This document shows positions 34,937 to 45,298 of a DNA stretch of 64,000 nucleotides, one piece after another. Numbering within the stretch: position 1 is the first letter of the stretch; each line of letters begins with the position of its first letter. The notes under the pieces are model-generated. The model was not told the origin of the DNA, did no database searches, and was given only the letters and a program-made list of their open reading frames with translations. This DNA is from Nautilus pompilius (lineage: Eukaryota > Mollusca > Cephalopoda > Nautilida > Nautilidae): the NCBI GenBank assembly GCA_018389105.1, contig JACATO010001136.1, positions 372,001 through 436,000 on the forward strand. Reading direction: 5' to 3'. A program made the position numbers and the translations under genes.

Positions 34937-36219
34937 AGCAGAGAGAGAGTATATAAAAATGAAGGAAGAATATATAAATATGAAAAAAGAATGAGAATAT
35001 CAATGAGAGGGAGAAAGATAAAGAGGGAGAGAGAGAAATGGGAGAGAGATAAAGAGAGAGAGATGGGAGAGAGATAAAGAGCGAGAGATAAAGAGGGAGA
35101 TAAAGAGAGAGAGATAAGAGGGAGATAAAGAGAGAGAGAATATGAAGCAGAAAGAGAGTATAAAAAAGGAAGAATATAAAGATAATATGAAAAAAGAATA
35201 TAGTAGAATATAAATCAGATAAAGAGAGTATTAAAAAGAGTATGGGAATATCAATGAGAGAGAGAAAGATAAAGAGGGAGGAGAGAGAGCGATGGGAGCG
35301 AGATGGGAGAGAGAGAGAGAGAGATGGGAGAGAGATAAAGAGGGAGAGAGAGGAGGGAGAGATAAAGAGTGATAAAGAGAGAGAGAGAGAGAGCGAGAGA
35401 GAGAATGAAGCAGAAAGAGAGTCTATAGAGGAAGAATATAAAGATAATATGAAAAAAGAATATAGTAGAATATTAAATCAGATAAAGAGAGTATTAAAAA
35501 GAGTATGGGAATATCAATGAGAGAGAGAGAGAGAGAGAGAATATGAAGCAGCAGAAAGAGAGTATATAAGGAAGAATATAAAGATAATATGAAAAGAGAA
35601 TATAGCAGAATATAAATCAGATAAAGAGAGTATTAAAAAGAGTATGGGAATATCAATGAGAGAGAGAATATAAAAAGCGTATGAAAGAAAGAACATTAGG
35701 GAATATGAAGCAGTAAGTGAAGAGAGAACAAAGAGAAGATGTAGCAGAGAGGGGGAGGGAGGAAACACGGTGAATTAGCCTCGTTATCATTAAAGGGCGA
35801 CCTGAAAATATTTTTTTTGCCTATTTTATAACTTGTGACGATCAACAAAAACCAAGGTGCGCGGTATTAAAATTCCTCCCTGGTGCCGGCCGGCTGCTGG
35901 AGCCACAAGCACCTCTGTGCAGTCGGCGCCCACCTGGACCAGGTCGGGTACCTTGCTCTGATTCACCTGTTCCATGCTCGAGCCGATTGATCTGCCAGCC
36001 AGGGCGGTCTGAGGTGAGCCGCCCGACCACTTCCTCCTTCTCCTCCTCCATCCTCGCCTCTCCGCGTGTGTCAGGCAGAAGTTACTCCACGGCGAGAGCT
36101 GGGGGGGCAAACAAGGCAAGGAAAGAACAGAACACAACAGCTTACTCACAGTCTAAAGCGAAATTTGCATAATCACTCCCATCTACGGCCACGATCACTT
36201 TATTTCGTACAGCTGCCAT
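19491..36219 (-). CDS. Universal stress protein, ATP-binding type (USP-2), complete four-exon gene
   Basis: Exons in transcript order are 36219-36150, 23972-23892, 21116-21025 and 19688-19491. All introns are GT-AG (donors gtgagt, gtaagt, gtgagc). Intron phases are 1, 1 and 0, and the split codons rejoin as W and S. The product is 146 residues, normal for a single-domain USP. It starts MAAVRNKVIVAVDGSDYANF, with the first beta strand and the nucleotide-contacting D of V-D-G-S. It continues with a WYAANLYKEDDQVILSY segment, a long central helix, and ends with GTRG, nine residues and GSVSDYIVHHSSVPVLVARKK, a perfect G-2X-G-9X-G-S ATP motif. No signal peptide or membrane segment is visible, so it is likely cytosolic. 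The role inferred from the family is ATP-dependent stress adaptation. Introns 1 and 2 are about 12.2 and 2.8 kb and full of repeats. The gene faces USP-1 tail to tail. The chosen ATG lies at the start of the conserved first strand. Confidence 0.92.
21025..21116 (-). CDS. USP-2 exon 3 (92 nt)
   Basis: The acceptor is ccacag and the donor gtgagc. It encodes PAIVNELMNKVEALKNQI followed by RAEYLQRLQRLG, the amphipathic helix before the third strand. Its phases match the equivalent USP-1 exon. Confidence 0.88.
21310..22870 (-). pseudogene. Decayed coding-like segment of unknown origin, helical, in USP-2 intron 2
   Basis: Minus-strand frames contain long protein-like runs separated by stops and frame changes. 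One is 22869-22504 (121 residues). Others are ALCSKLLRLNDLMANLKITI and following residues (about 22250-22066), VLAKTLTTFFALRKEITVLL (about 22062-21940), RLSETKQQLTHLFDEPVGVR followed by an acidic stretch (21694-21542), and IREMLISTLELTSLSISINA ending near 21325. Composition is leucine- and charge-rich, consistent with coiled coils. I do not recognise the parent protein. It could be an old processed pseudogene, a transposon relic, or remnants of a real gene nested in the intron. Confidence 0.4.
23892..23972 (-). CDS. USP-2 exon 2 (81 nt)
   Basis: The acceptor is ttttccag and the donor gtaagt. It encodes YAANLYKEDDQVILSYCPEF and YDLSDA, the first helix end and second strand of the UspA fold. 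It enters with GG (rest of Trp) and leaves with A (first base of Ser). Confidence 0.88.
23973..25129. other. USP-2 intron 1, 3' part
   Basis: Contains a (TA)n plus poly-T tract at about 24016-24044 and long A-runs near 24783-24810. Otherwise unassigned. Confidence 0.5.
25130..26215 (-). mobile_element. CR1-like LINE fossil (reverse transcriptase fragment) in USP-2 intron 1
   Basis: Heavily decayed minus-strand frames follow the order of a CR1/jockey-type reverse transcriptase. A pre-RT part near 26150 is followed by MPMNEKLQ (corresponding to the usual VPDDWK region), GNKK and DPGNCRPVSL at 25846-25817. Near 25655-25615 is FGKVPHQRMIVKVK, the F-D-x-V-x-H-x-x-L region. Near 25520 is VTSDIP then LFLIYMN (usual VTSGVPQGS then LFxIYIN). 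Near 25330 is a W-x-M-E-F-N-like segment. Stops and frameshifts are frequent. It lies in the transcriptional sense of the host gene. Ends are approximate. Confidence 0.7.
26216..28000. other. USP-2 intron 1, unassigned part
   Basis: AT-rich with a short (GT)n tract near 26867-26884. No gene or transposon motif was identified, though older LINE sequence may extend into it. Confidence 0.4.
28001..28742. repeat. Minisatellite with 53 bp and 44 bp units in USP-2 intron 1
   Basis: Fifteen units begin AAATGAAGTTACTGTT at 28001, 28054, 28107, 28151, 28204, 28257, 28301, 28354, 28398, 28451, 28495, 28548, 28592, 28645 and 28689. The short form lacks the 9 bp ATCCAACAG. The order is L L S L L S, then strict L-S alternation, so a 97 bp dimer appears to be the amplifying unit. 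Confidence 0.95.
28743..33735. other. USP-2 intron 1, unassigned part
   Basis: AT-rich with a (CA)n tract at 31252-31273 and short TA/CA runs near 32688-32707. Open frames here lack recognisable domains. Confidence 0.4.
33736..35765. repeat. Two-kilobase purine-rich satellite in USP-2 intron 1
   Basis: The plus strand is nearly all A and G with occasional T. GA runs alternate with AATATAAAGA and GAATATCAATGAGAG modules. A block of about 489 bp is tandemly duplicated: GAATATGAAGCAGAAAGAGA starts at 34067 and again at 34556. Diverged partial copies continue to 35760. Overlapping minus-strand open frames are Ser/Leu/Phe-rich repeat translations. Confidence 0.93.
36150..36219 (-). CDS. USP-2 exon 1 (start codon exon)
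   Basis: ATG is at 36219-36217 and is followed by 23 codons containing KVIVAVDGSDYANF, the hallmark first beta strand and P-loop-like turn of UspA proteins. The donor gtgagt follows a single T that completes a TGG codon with exon 2. Confidence 0.9.
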
Positions 36220-36954
36220 TCTGGAGTTGGGCTGGATGGACGGACCCTCCTCCTCGTCCGTCGTGGATGTAGGTCAGACCGGCTGTCTAAAGGGGAGACA
36301 ACTTGGCAATACGCTTAACCCCCCCTCCCCATCCACACACACACATCACGTGTAATAATTTACACAGACAATTCGCTAAAATCTCCCATCCTTTTCTCCT
36401 ACATCACATCACAGTTTGTTCTCCGGCCGCCACGAAGACTCGGGGGCTTCCTTTTACCTATTAGTACCGTCTGCTTCACTCCGCGATCTTCTACTGCCTC
36501 GTGGCGGTGTTCTTTAAAATTGGGAAATTAAAGCACATCTTTAAATATGGCGATGACTTAAAATTTGGAGAATACAGTTTACAAAGAAAAATGTAATATC
36601 CTAGATACAAACTACAGAGTAAAGATTATTATTATTATTAATGACTTTTCTAAATGAGTTTATTGCCGTCTTAAAAGATGAGAGTAAAAGGAAAGACCAG
36701 TTATATATATATATATATATTTTACTATGTTTGGTATTATTTGTTTGTTGGTTTATATATATATTGTAATTGTAATTACAAAGTTTATCCACGTATTCAA
36801 CACAATACAACTTACAATTCAGACAAACTTTAGAAGAATTACTCCAAAAAAGCCAATTTCTCATAACTGAAAACGTTCCTCTCCAAGGTCGCTTACGAAG
36901 CCAGAGATAGTCTCGTATGAACGAGACCAACCATTAATTAATTAAACATCCGAA
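36220..36954. other. Region upstream of the USP-2 start codon
   Basis: Expected to hold the USP-2 5' UTR and promoter. I see no TATA box or known stress element with confidence. A (TA)n tract lies at about 36699-36721. Confidence 0.4.
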
Positions 36955-39788
36955 AGAGGGCGGAGCCGGTCCTAGCTATAGGCGACATAAGCGGTCTCCT
37001 AGGGCGCCTCTTTAGCAAGCCAAACTTATCTTTATCTTATCTCAGTTAATGCAGGTCTGTCTCCACCTTATGGATGGCTGACACCGCATCAAAATGAAGA
37101 GGCAAAAGCCGTCAAGTGCCCGGTATCGAAACCGACGAGAAGAAGAGAAGAGCAATCAAAACAATGGTAGCCAAGGATTCTATTATCAGTAAACAACGAG
37201 CCATTGATATCATAAAACAGAATATTTGTAGGTGCATTTTACAGTTCTTTTATTTATCATTTTGTGCGCGCTTTTAAAATACCTTGATTCCAATCGAAAA
37301 CCTGATGAAGGGGCAAGCACTTCCTCCTCAATTGTTCCTATTGTCTCAGGTGAGCAATTATTTAATTCTGTATATAATGAAATATGCCATGAATTTAATA
37401 ACTGTATATATATTTTAAATATTTAATTTTTTGATGATACAACTGAGATCAGCAGGTTTAATAAATATTACTCGACTTAAGTTATGAATAACTGAAAATG
37501 TTGTGATGTGCTTCCATGTATGAATTTCTTGGAACATTAATAATTAAATTGCTAAATACTGTCTGTATGTGCCTTTCAGACACAGAAGAAACTCCACAAG
37601 AAATATCCTGCTCCGCCCTATCAACTAAGACTGTGACAGATGAACCATGTCCGTCTGATCCTGCTGACTGATCATCACAACTATCTGACCATGTAAGAAC
37701 TGAAATAGTGCGGAGAGGAGCGTATCAGGTACCGAGGGATTTTATGCTTCCAAAAAGAGAAGACGCAAGAAGTTGCCACTATTTACACTTTTCCAAAACT
37801 TTGATAAATGATGAGAAACTTAAAAGAAGCTGGTTAGTCTATTCACGCAAAAACAACAGCCCCCCTTTTTTTTTTTTTGTTTTTGTTGCAAACTCTTCTC
37901 AAAGAGCATTCATTTAATACATGGAGGCTTGATCGATCGGGAAAATGCAACAGCTCTGCTGAGTTGCCATGAAAGCAGTCCTGTGATCATTTCATGCACA
38001 TGGCGTCATGGAAAGAGTTTGAGTTTATGCTCAAGACAGGTGCAACCATTGACAAACACGAGATGGCCATACTTGAGGATGAGAATAGGTGGAGAGCAGT
38101 GCTAACACGGTTAATTGCCACTGTACATTCCCTAGCAGGTAGGAATATGGCAATTAGGGGTGACACAGAAAAACTGTATTCTCCTTCGAATGGAAACTTT
38201 TTGAAAGAGGTAGAATTTCGGACAAAATTTAATCTTGTTATGAGAGACCATGTCCATAGAGTTCACAGTGAGTCCTCACACCTGAGCTATTTGGGCAAGC
38301 ACATTCAAAATAGGATCATTGAGTTCATCGGTTCAAAGGTGATGGAAACAATGGTGCAGGAGATGAAGCAATCCAAATACTTTTCAGTTATTTTGGATTG
38401 TACCCGAGATGTGAGTCACACAGAGCAACTGTCTGTGTTGATTCTAATTATGACACTGGAAGACAACCCGCAGATAAAAGAGCACTTTGCGGGACTTCTA
38501 GAAGCAGAGGAGTCCACTGGGCAAAGTCTGGCCACCTTAATTTTGCAGAAGCTGCAGGATTTGCAGATCTCCTTTGATGACTGCAGAGGACAGTCATATG
38601 ACAATGGCGCAAACATGAGGGGAAAAAACAAAGGAGCACAGGCCAGGCTACTGCAGAAAAATCCCAAAGCTCTGTTTGTTCCTTGTGGGGCTCATACCCT
38701 TAGCTTGGTCATTGCTGATGCAGCCAAAAGCTCTAGGATTGTTTGGGATCTTGCAGAAGCTATATTCGTTGTTTTCGGTATCTGCACAAAGATGGGTCAT
38801 CCTTGCAAAAAACGTGACCCGTACCCTCGAAATGTGGTCAGAGACGAGATGGGAGAGCAGAGTGAAGGCTATCGAACCTCTCCGGTTTGAGGCATTAGCA
38901 GTGAGAGAAGCACTGCTCGAGGTGAAGCACCAAACCAAAGACCCAGTCATAAAGGCTGAGGCCCAGTTCCTGGCGGAGGAGGTGGGCTCTTTCGGATTTT
39001 CATTCTGTGTAGTTACCTGGTACGAAGTCTTGAGTGAGATACAAAATGTGAGCAAAGTCATGCAGTCAAAGACAATGTCACTGGATGTAGCAGTCAGCCT
39101 GCAGAAAAAGGCTGAGGCTGCTCTTCACAACTACAGAGCCACAGGCTTTGTGGCCGCACAAAACTCAGCCAAAGAAGTCTGTGAAGAAATGAATGTAGAG
39201 GCGGTACTTACAAAAAAGAGGCTGAGGTCCACAAAGAGGCACTTTTCATACGAGTCTCCCGATGGACCAGTGCGTGATGCCCTGAAAAATCAGGAGGTGA
39301 CCTTCTTTAACGTGGTTGTGGATGTTGCTATCATAGCTCTGAAGGAGAGATTCCAGAGTCTTGGAGATGTGGAAAACAAGTTTGGTTTCATGTCAACCTT
39401 CCAAAGTCTTCCTCATCAAGAGCTGATAGCACAAGCAGAGGCCCTTGAACACACCTTAAGTTGTGAAGGAGAGCTGATTTGAACAGAAGGGAGCTTGCTC
39501 AGGAGTTGAGAAACCTACCTGACTTGCCATCAACCAGCTTGACTGCTCTAGAGTTGCTGAAATCCATACAGGAAAAGCAGCTCTCTGACATTTACCCAAA
39601 CTTGTGGGTTGCTCTCAGGATTGCTGTGACTCTACCTGTTACAGTTTCCTCAGCAGACTACCTCAGGTCAGTAATGTCTCAGCGGTCTGGCTGTAATCAG
39701 TATCAGCCATGAGGTTGCAAATCGTATTCCATATGACGATGTCATAGAGGACTTTGCAGCAAAGAAGGCCAGGAAAGTGAAACTGTAA
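36955..39788 (+). mobile_element. Inactivated hAT element of the ZMYM1-like type, 3' end not found
   Basis: The left end (36955-37008) is GC-rich and reads GGTCCTAGCTATAGGCGAC, then GCGGTCTCCTAGGGCGCC. It resembles the terminal repeats of ZMYM1-like hAT elements, which begin with a CAGGGCCGGCCCTAGG-like sequence. Coding matter follows from an ATG at 37094 to a stop near 39788. No matching right terminal repeat is visible downstream to about 40.2 kb, so the element is 3'-truncated or its right end has decayed, and the target-site duplication cannot be tested. It lies about 0.7 kb upstream of USP-2, on the opposite strand. Confidence 0.75.
37094..39788 (+). pseudogene. hAT transposase pseudogene (TTF-type zinc finger, DUF4371-like core, hAT C-terminal domain)
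   Basis: The start reads MKRQKPSSARYRNRRREEEK. A splice pair at 37350 (gtgagc) and 37579 (ttcag) still joins two frames correctly. Then come VRRGAYQVPRDFMLPKREDA (TTF zinc-finger region), a poly-T insertion near 37862 that destroys the cysteine part, and an open block 37994-38890 with MASWKEFEFMLKTGATIDKH, VILDCTRDVSH and CRGQSYDNGANMRG (second catalytic Asp). A frameshift near 38770 moves to 38676-39482, which carries TLEMWSETRWESRVKAIEPL. Another break precedes LALELL-like and YPNLWVALRIAVTLPVTVSS at 39479-39660. The conserved segment with the catalytic Glu, normally just after SSA, is deleted near 39656. The end reads HEVANRIPYDDVIEDFAAKK. An in-frame TGA also lies near 37670. It is inactive. 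Confidence 0.85.
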
Positions 39789-41340
39789 ATTGAGAAATTC
39801 TCAATATCTTGTCATTCAGTGCCGTTAAATGTCTGTTGTAAAAACAGGAATAACTATGCCACTAGTAATCTAGTGTATTGTGTATATAAGGAAATAATAC
39901 TATAAATATAAGCTTAACATTTTCGTTAGCGTTGTTAAGTTAGCGTCAGATTAGCGACATTGAAATACCGATGCGATAAGTTGGTAACCACGTGAGTATG
40001 CGAGATTTCGAGAAGATAGCGAGACTGCTTCAACACAGAACGATTTGATTCCCCCAACCCTCCTCTCTCCCATAACGAAAGAGGGTAAGGCTGGCCGGGC
40101 ACGGCTTCATCTGCCATGAGTCTGGAGACGGTTTATTATCACCAAGCTCAGCAGAATCGTGTCGATGGGTGGGGGGACGACTGCCCAGAACTCTGTCTCT
40201 GACCTAAGAACAACGTTTGTTTTACGACCGGGCCAGGAGCCTTTAGAACATCCGTCTTCGACACTGAGGCGACACCACCTTCACAGACGAGTCGTCGTTG
40301 CCTTTTCCGTTGTAAAGATGGCTGGATGGGGGTGAGGACCGGCTTGAGGGAATCCCGAGATACACCACATCGGCAGATTAGAGTTGCCGGTGCCGAGCAA
40401 CAACAAAAGCCAGCAAGATCACGCATCCTGGAAAAAATCTCTTCTTCTAGATGCTCGTCAGTTCTGTAGGAAGAACTCCATCATCCAGGACTTGATATAT
40501 CTTGTAATGACATCATTTGTTTGTCAATTGTCTTAAATGAAACTGAAACGCATCCATAACATATTCTGACGTATGGTTTTCTCGTCTTGTAAGAAGTAAT
40601 GCGTCATTTTACTAGCAAGCTGGCTGGCAACCATTATTAAGGTCAGTAAACATGTGTATACACTGGTATATCTCTAGGACCATGATTAGCTGCTCGAATT
40701 TATAACCTCCTGATAGCGAAGAATATTTGTAAACTTAGCAAGCTGCGATGAGGAGATTACATCATCAAACCAAACCTCGAGTATTTTCCTTAATCAATGG
40801 CTCGCAGATAAATCAAGTTGGTCTGCGGAAGTTCGCTCCCTTTCTTGGCGTCGTTCCCAATAAGTGAGATTGAATCTTTTTTTTTGAGGAAGTGCATTTT
40901 ATTTACAAGACAGAACGGCGCTAACACGATTAGATTCTATGTCAGTGCGCCACGCCTCCAGCTTGACCTGCTGCGGGTTCGTCAGATCACGTGGCCAAAG
41001 CTCAGCGTGTTTGCTGTACTAGAGCCACCGATTAGGGACAAACGATTCCCTCTCCGCCTCACGCAGCAGTAAGCAGCGATGCGGATTCTCAATCAAATAG
41101 TTTATCTATTGCTGCAAGACAAAACAACACACACACACACAAACACACAAAGAGATTTCATCACAAATAGCCAACCTCTAGCCGTGGAATCTAGAAACAG
41201 AACGAATCTTGGGAAATCAAGTTTCTTGATTCGCTTTAAATGGTGGTTTTACCTGAACCGATCATTTGACTTTCCTTTACAAGATATATTAATGTTATAT
41301 ATATATATATGTATCTTCGAAATTATCGACTTAAAACACT
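39789..41340. other. Unassigned DNA right of the hAT element
   Basis: Contains a (CA)n tract near 41108-41140 and a (TA)n tract near 41298-41312. No right hAT terminal repeat and no gene are recognised. Confidence 0.4.
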
Positions 41341-41351
41341 GCACAGATATA

Positions 41352-41354
41352 ACA

Positions 41355-41385
<31 letters not shown>

Positions 41386-41655
41386 CTCTCTGTACTGATG
41401 TCATATCTCTCTGTGCACTGACGTCACATCTCTGTCTCTGTAACGACGTCATCTCTCTCTCTCTCTCTCTGTGCACAGACAGACGTCACATCTCTGTCTC
41501 TGTAATGACGTCGTCATTCTCTCTCTCCGTTCAGATGTCATATTTCTCCTTGTAATGACATCATCTCTCTCTCTCTCTCTGTAATGATGTCATATCTCTC
41601 TGTGCACTGACGTCACATCTCTGTCTCTGTAATGACGTCATCTCTCTCTCTACCA
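41352..41655. repeat. (CT)n satellite with CRE palindromes and near-variants
   Basis: CT runs are punctuated by TGACGTCA at 41419, 41608 and 41633, and by one-mismatch variants (CGACGTCA, AGACGTCA, TGACGTCG, TGACATCA, TGATGTCA). Units carrying GTGCACTGACGTCACATCTC and units carrying GTAATGACGTCATCTC are both present. Confidence 0.92.
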
Positions 41656-42204
41656 GCAGGAAGAACACGTGATACAGTAAAATAAAAAGAAAAAGTACTC
41701 AGATATCGGACTTGGTCTTGAGAAGAAAGATGCACTGAATGGAAGTCGACGCCATTATTTATGGAATATCGAACCAACTTTCTGGTGTTGTTTCACCTTA
41801 TACTCGGAACGTTTCCGCGATAATAAAAGTAATAATTAATAATCGGAAAGAAACGTTTGCCAAAGGATAGATTTAGATTGCTATTAATGTACACATCCGG
41901 CTAAAATTATCTTTAATAAGTTGCAACTGCTAAGGAATAGCGTTTGTCTCGCGCCAGAGCGCAGAAACCGATTCGGAAGACGATAATCTTATACAACCAC
42001 CGCAAAAATCCCAGCTCCGCCGCCTAACGCTTTCGTTCTACAAACGAAGAGCACAGAAAACCAAGCGGAACAGTCTAATAATTATCGCTTCGGTGAGTTT
42101 GGGAATTTCAGTCGACTCTTTGGCTCACTCGGCTAATGAACAACTTCAAGGGCCCCGCTACTGAGTGAGACGAGGCGGGCGGTATTGTGCGCTAACATCT
42201 TTAT

Positions 42205-42466
42205 TCTCTCTCCTCTCTCTGTACTGACGTCATCTCTCTCTCTCTCCATCTCTCTCTGTAATGACGTCATCTCTCTCTCCATCTCTCTCCTCTCTCTGTA
42301 CTGACGACATCTCTCTCTCTCTCTCCACCTCTCTCTCTCTGTAATGACGTCATCTCTCTCTCCATCTCTCCTCTCTCTGTACTGACGTCATCTCTCTCTC
42401 CATCTCTCTCTCTCTCTGTACTGACGTCATCTCTCTCTCTCCATCTCTCTCTCTCTCTGTAATGAC

Positions 42467-42524
<58 letters not shown>

Positions 42525-42525
42525 G
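42205..42525. repeat. (CT)n satellite with six CRE palindromes
   Basis: Perfect TGACGTCA sites are at 42225, 42262, 42345, 42383, 42422 and 42463, with one decayed copy at 42302. They are spaced about 37-43 bp apart by CTCTCTCCATCTCTC linkers. A pure (CT)n run of about 55 bp follows. Confidence 0.93.
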
Positions 42526-43598
42526 TGGAATGACTATTCGCTGCAGAAAATCACCATGGCGACATGGTTTGTTAGTAATTCCGACTAACCTTTTCATTTG
42601 TTCTGTCCATATTAATGATATATGTTTTGCTTCTGGGAAAGAAAAGATGGTATTTTGGCGGAAAAGATAGCAACGTCCTTGTTTGCGTTACAAAAAAAGA
42701 GAGAGAGAGGAATGTTCCTGATCAGAGCTTTGAGAGAATAACAAAGCTCATCAGCTGTAGCATCCATCGTACCATTATTTCACCCACCGACCCCCACCAC
42801 ACAGGAGCGGTAAAGTTGCTGCAAATTCTTGTGAACGCGTTTATGACATTTTAAAATGATAATAGTAAAGAGTGTTATATTTTCAATATTTACTGAACGA
42901 GCAAATCAATCCATAAAATACCTTTGTCTCTGTCAGTTTATAATAAAATAACCAAGTTTTAGATCTGCCCATTTTCTTGTTATTTGCACAAGACTAGAAC
43001 GGACTTCATAGTAAGCAAGACTAATTCTACTCTAAAGAACTCTGAAAAATAACATATCTCTACAGAGAACCTTTAGAAAAGATACAACACGATTTAAAAC
43101 GATATCGTATTATTAGTTAATCCCACAGTGATAATATCTGATTTTTTTTCAATTGCTACCTACAGATATCCACACACTTCCATTATTGATCTTTTTCTGT
43201 TTTCTACATTCTTCACACCTCATATTTCACAGTTTTCTCTCGCACACCAATATAATTTTCCCTATAGATTCTCTCGTCTTGGACTAGGCTTTCCAAATTT
43301 TTCTCAGCACGCACAGAGAAAACAGTTGGTAAAAGCTGGAAACCAATTCTTGTCCAGAGAAGACGACTTTCAGTTGTTTCTTTCTACAAAGCATGTATTA
43401 TTCGAGATTCCGATAATCTTTCGCAGTCGGTCGAACCGACGAACGTTTTATAGTGATAACCCCACCATTTAATTTATTTCAATGTATATCCATTACTTTT
43501 CGGCTTTATCTTTTGGCTAAGCAGCTTGCATTGGTTCCTTTGTGTCGGACGGTTCTCATCATAGCTATTTCCCTGCTGTCTTCATAAGTCTAATTTAT

Positions 43599-43658
<60 letters not shown>

Positions 43659-45298
43659 TAATAATAATAATAATAAATGGTTGTTTTGGAAAAATGCCCA
43701 TTTATTTACATAGCAGTAGTTGAAGTTGTGAATTTAATATTTAGAAACTTTACTCCAATAAGCATCCAAGCATAAAATAACACTCGATAGTGGATCTATA
43801 CATCCGGCCTCTTGCCTTCTAATTTGGTAACCAAATAAATGAATCCACCTAACTGAAATTTACCTATTTCAGGTGTGATTATGTGCGTATACTGGACGTC
43901 TCTCTGTAAGTCTTAAAAAAAGGGGGGCACATCGCTCGATAATTCTCCATTTAGTCGAGGTCTTGTTATAGGACGTTCCACTGCCAGAGGCAACGACAGA
44001 ATGACAAAGGTGTCCCAAACGAACCGGAAGGAATTCAGCTGTGACACCACCAAGGCGATTCATTAACCGACCCATCCTCAATCCTCGTCAGCCATTCGTT
44101 CGCTAACATCGCCCTTGCGAAAAAAAAGAGATGAGCCAGCATCGATCGACTCGGCTACAAACGGTCTATAGCAGGGAAGGAACCGATTCTGCCTGACCGA
44201 AATAAAGTGCCTTGCGAGGTCAGTTTAGATGTCGTGTCCGGGATCTAGCGAAGACCTTTAACGTCAATATCTCAGCCCATGGCGAAGTGTGAAATCGGAA
44301 GCTTCACGCTTTGAACTGCTTGCTAATCGATAGAAAACGCAATCACGCCTGGTACTTTGACACTTTGGATGCACATCTACCACGATACCAATAAGATATA
44401 CTGAGATTCGGTGCAGGTATTCTTTCGTCACATGCCAAAACTCCCCCGTGATCTCTGAAAGAGGAATCGAGGAATTCCGTTTCTTACTTTATTATGGCAA
44501 AGCCTTGATATAAATCCGATCCGGTGCTCGTTGCGAGCACCTGAATCGTCAAACGAGTCAACGTCCCGCCGATATGAAGAAATTAAAGGTACTCACACAG
44601 ATATGTCAGAACCTGAACCCCAAAACCCCACGAACTTTCGCTGACTCAACGTCAAACGGGTTAAGGCTTTTCGTGCTGCAAAGGGTAACTCAACCGAGAA
44701 AGATCGCCACATCCTCCTGTGACTTCTAACACGGTTCACTGGACATTCCCGTTCCGGACGATGGCACACCCATACCCGTCCACTGTCTGAGAACCGCGAC
44801 CACACGAAGCCTTAGGAGTCACTGAAGGGCCAGAGACGTGGTGGCTTTACCGTTCCCCGACGCAGTCGGCGACACATATTTGCGTCCTGCCGCTTTCATG
44901 TCGTACCCTATGTTGTGGAGACAGCGGTTATTGGGTCCCACGAGGCCCCTGAACTTGTCATTTGTCTTTTTAATGTTTTGTTTTTTATAAAAAAAAATGC
45001 TTCGCCAGGTTCAGTGAGAAAAGAGCAGCCGCCGACTCCGAAGAACGACGAGCGAGTGGCGTCTCGCCAAGCATCGATCCTCGCAACGATCCCGGAAGCT
45101 TTACCAAGAAGCGTCTATATTACTGCTTCATCAGCCTAAAAGCAAACTGACAAGGGCCGCCGCATCATCCGCTGGAAAGGGGAAACCGACCGGCAGCCGC
45201 CAAACCTACGGCATCAGTGCGCAGATCGGCTCCAGCTGTTGATCGATCGACGGGCCCAGCTCGCCAAACTCGCCTGCGGAACGAACGTCATGCGGTGA
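42526..45298. other. Unassigned DNA
   Basis: Contains an (AAT)n tract at 43601-43677. GC content rises from about 44 kb. Overlapping short open frames show no domain. Confidence 0.4.
43601..43677. repeat. (AAT)n microsatellite
   Basis: About 25 AAT triplets with one interruption. Confidence 0.95.

Noticed and set aside
33908-35768. Hydrophobic Ser/Leu/Phe/Tyr-rich minus-strand open frames resembling membrane proteins
   Set aside because: They are translations of the purine-rich satellite; the same 84-residue frame recurs with the 489 bp duplication.
35826-36149. 107-codon minus-strand frame starting at the USP-2 exon 1 donor
   Set aside because: Its GTG start is the gtgagt donor itself; reading through from exon 1 in the true frame meets a stop at once, so it is intron sequence.
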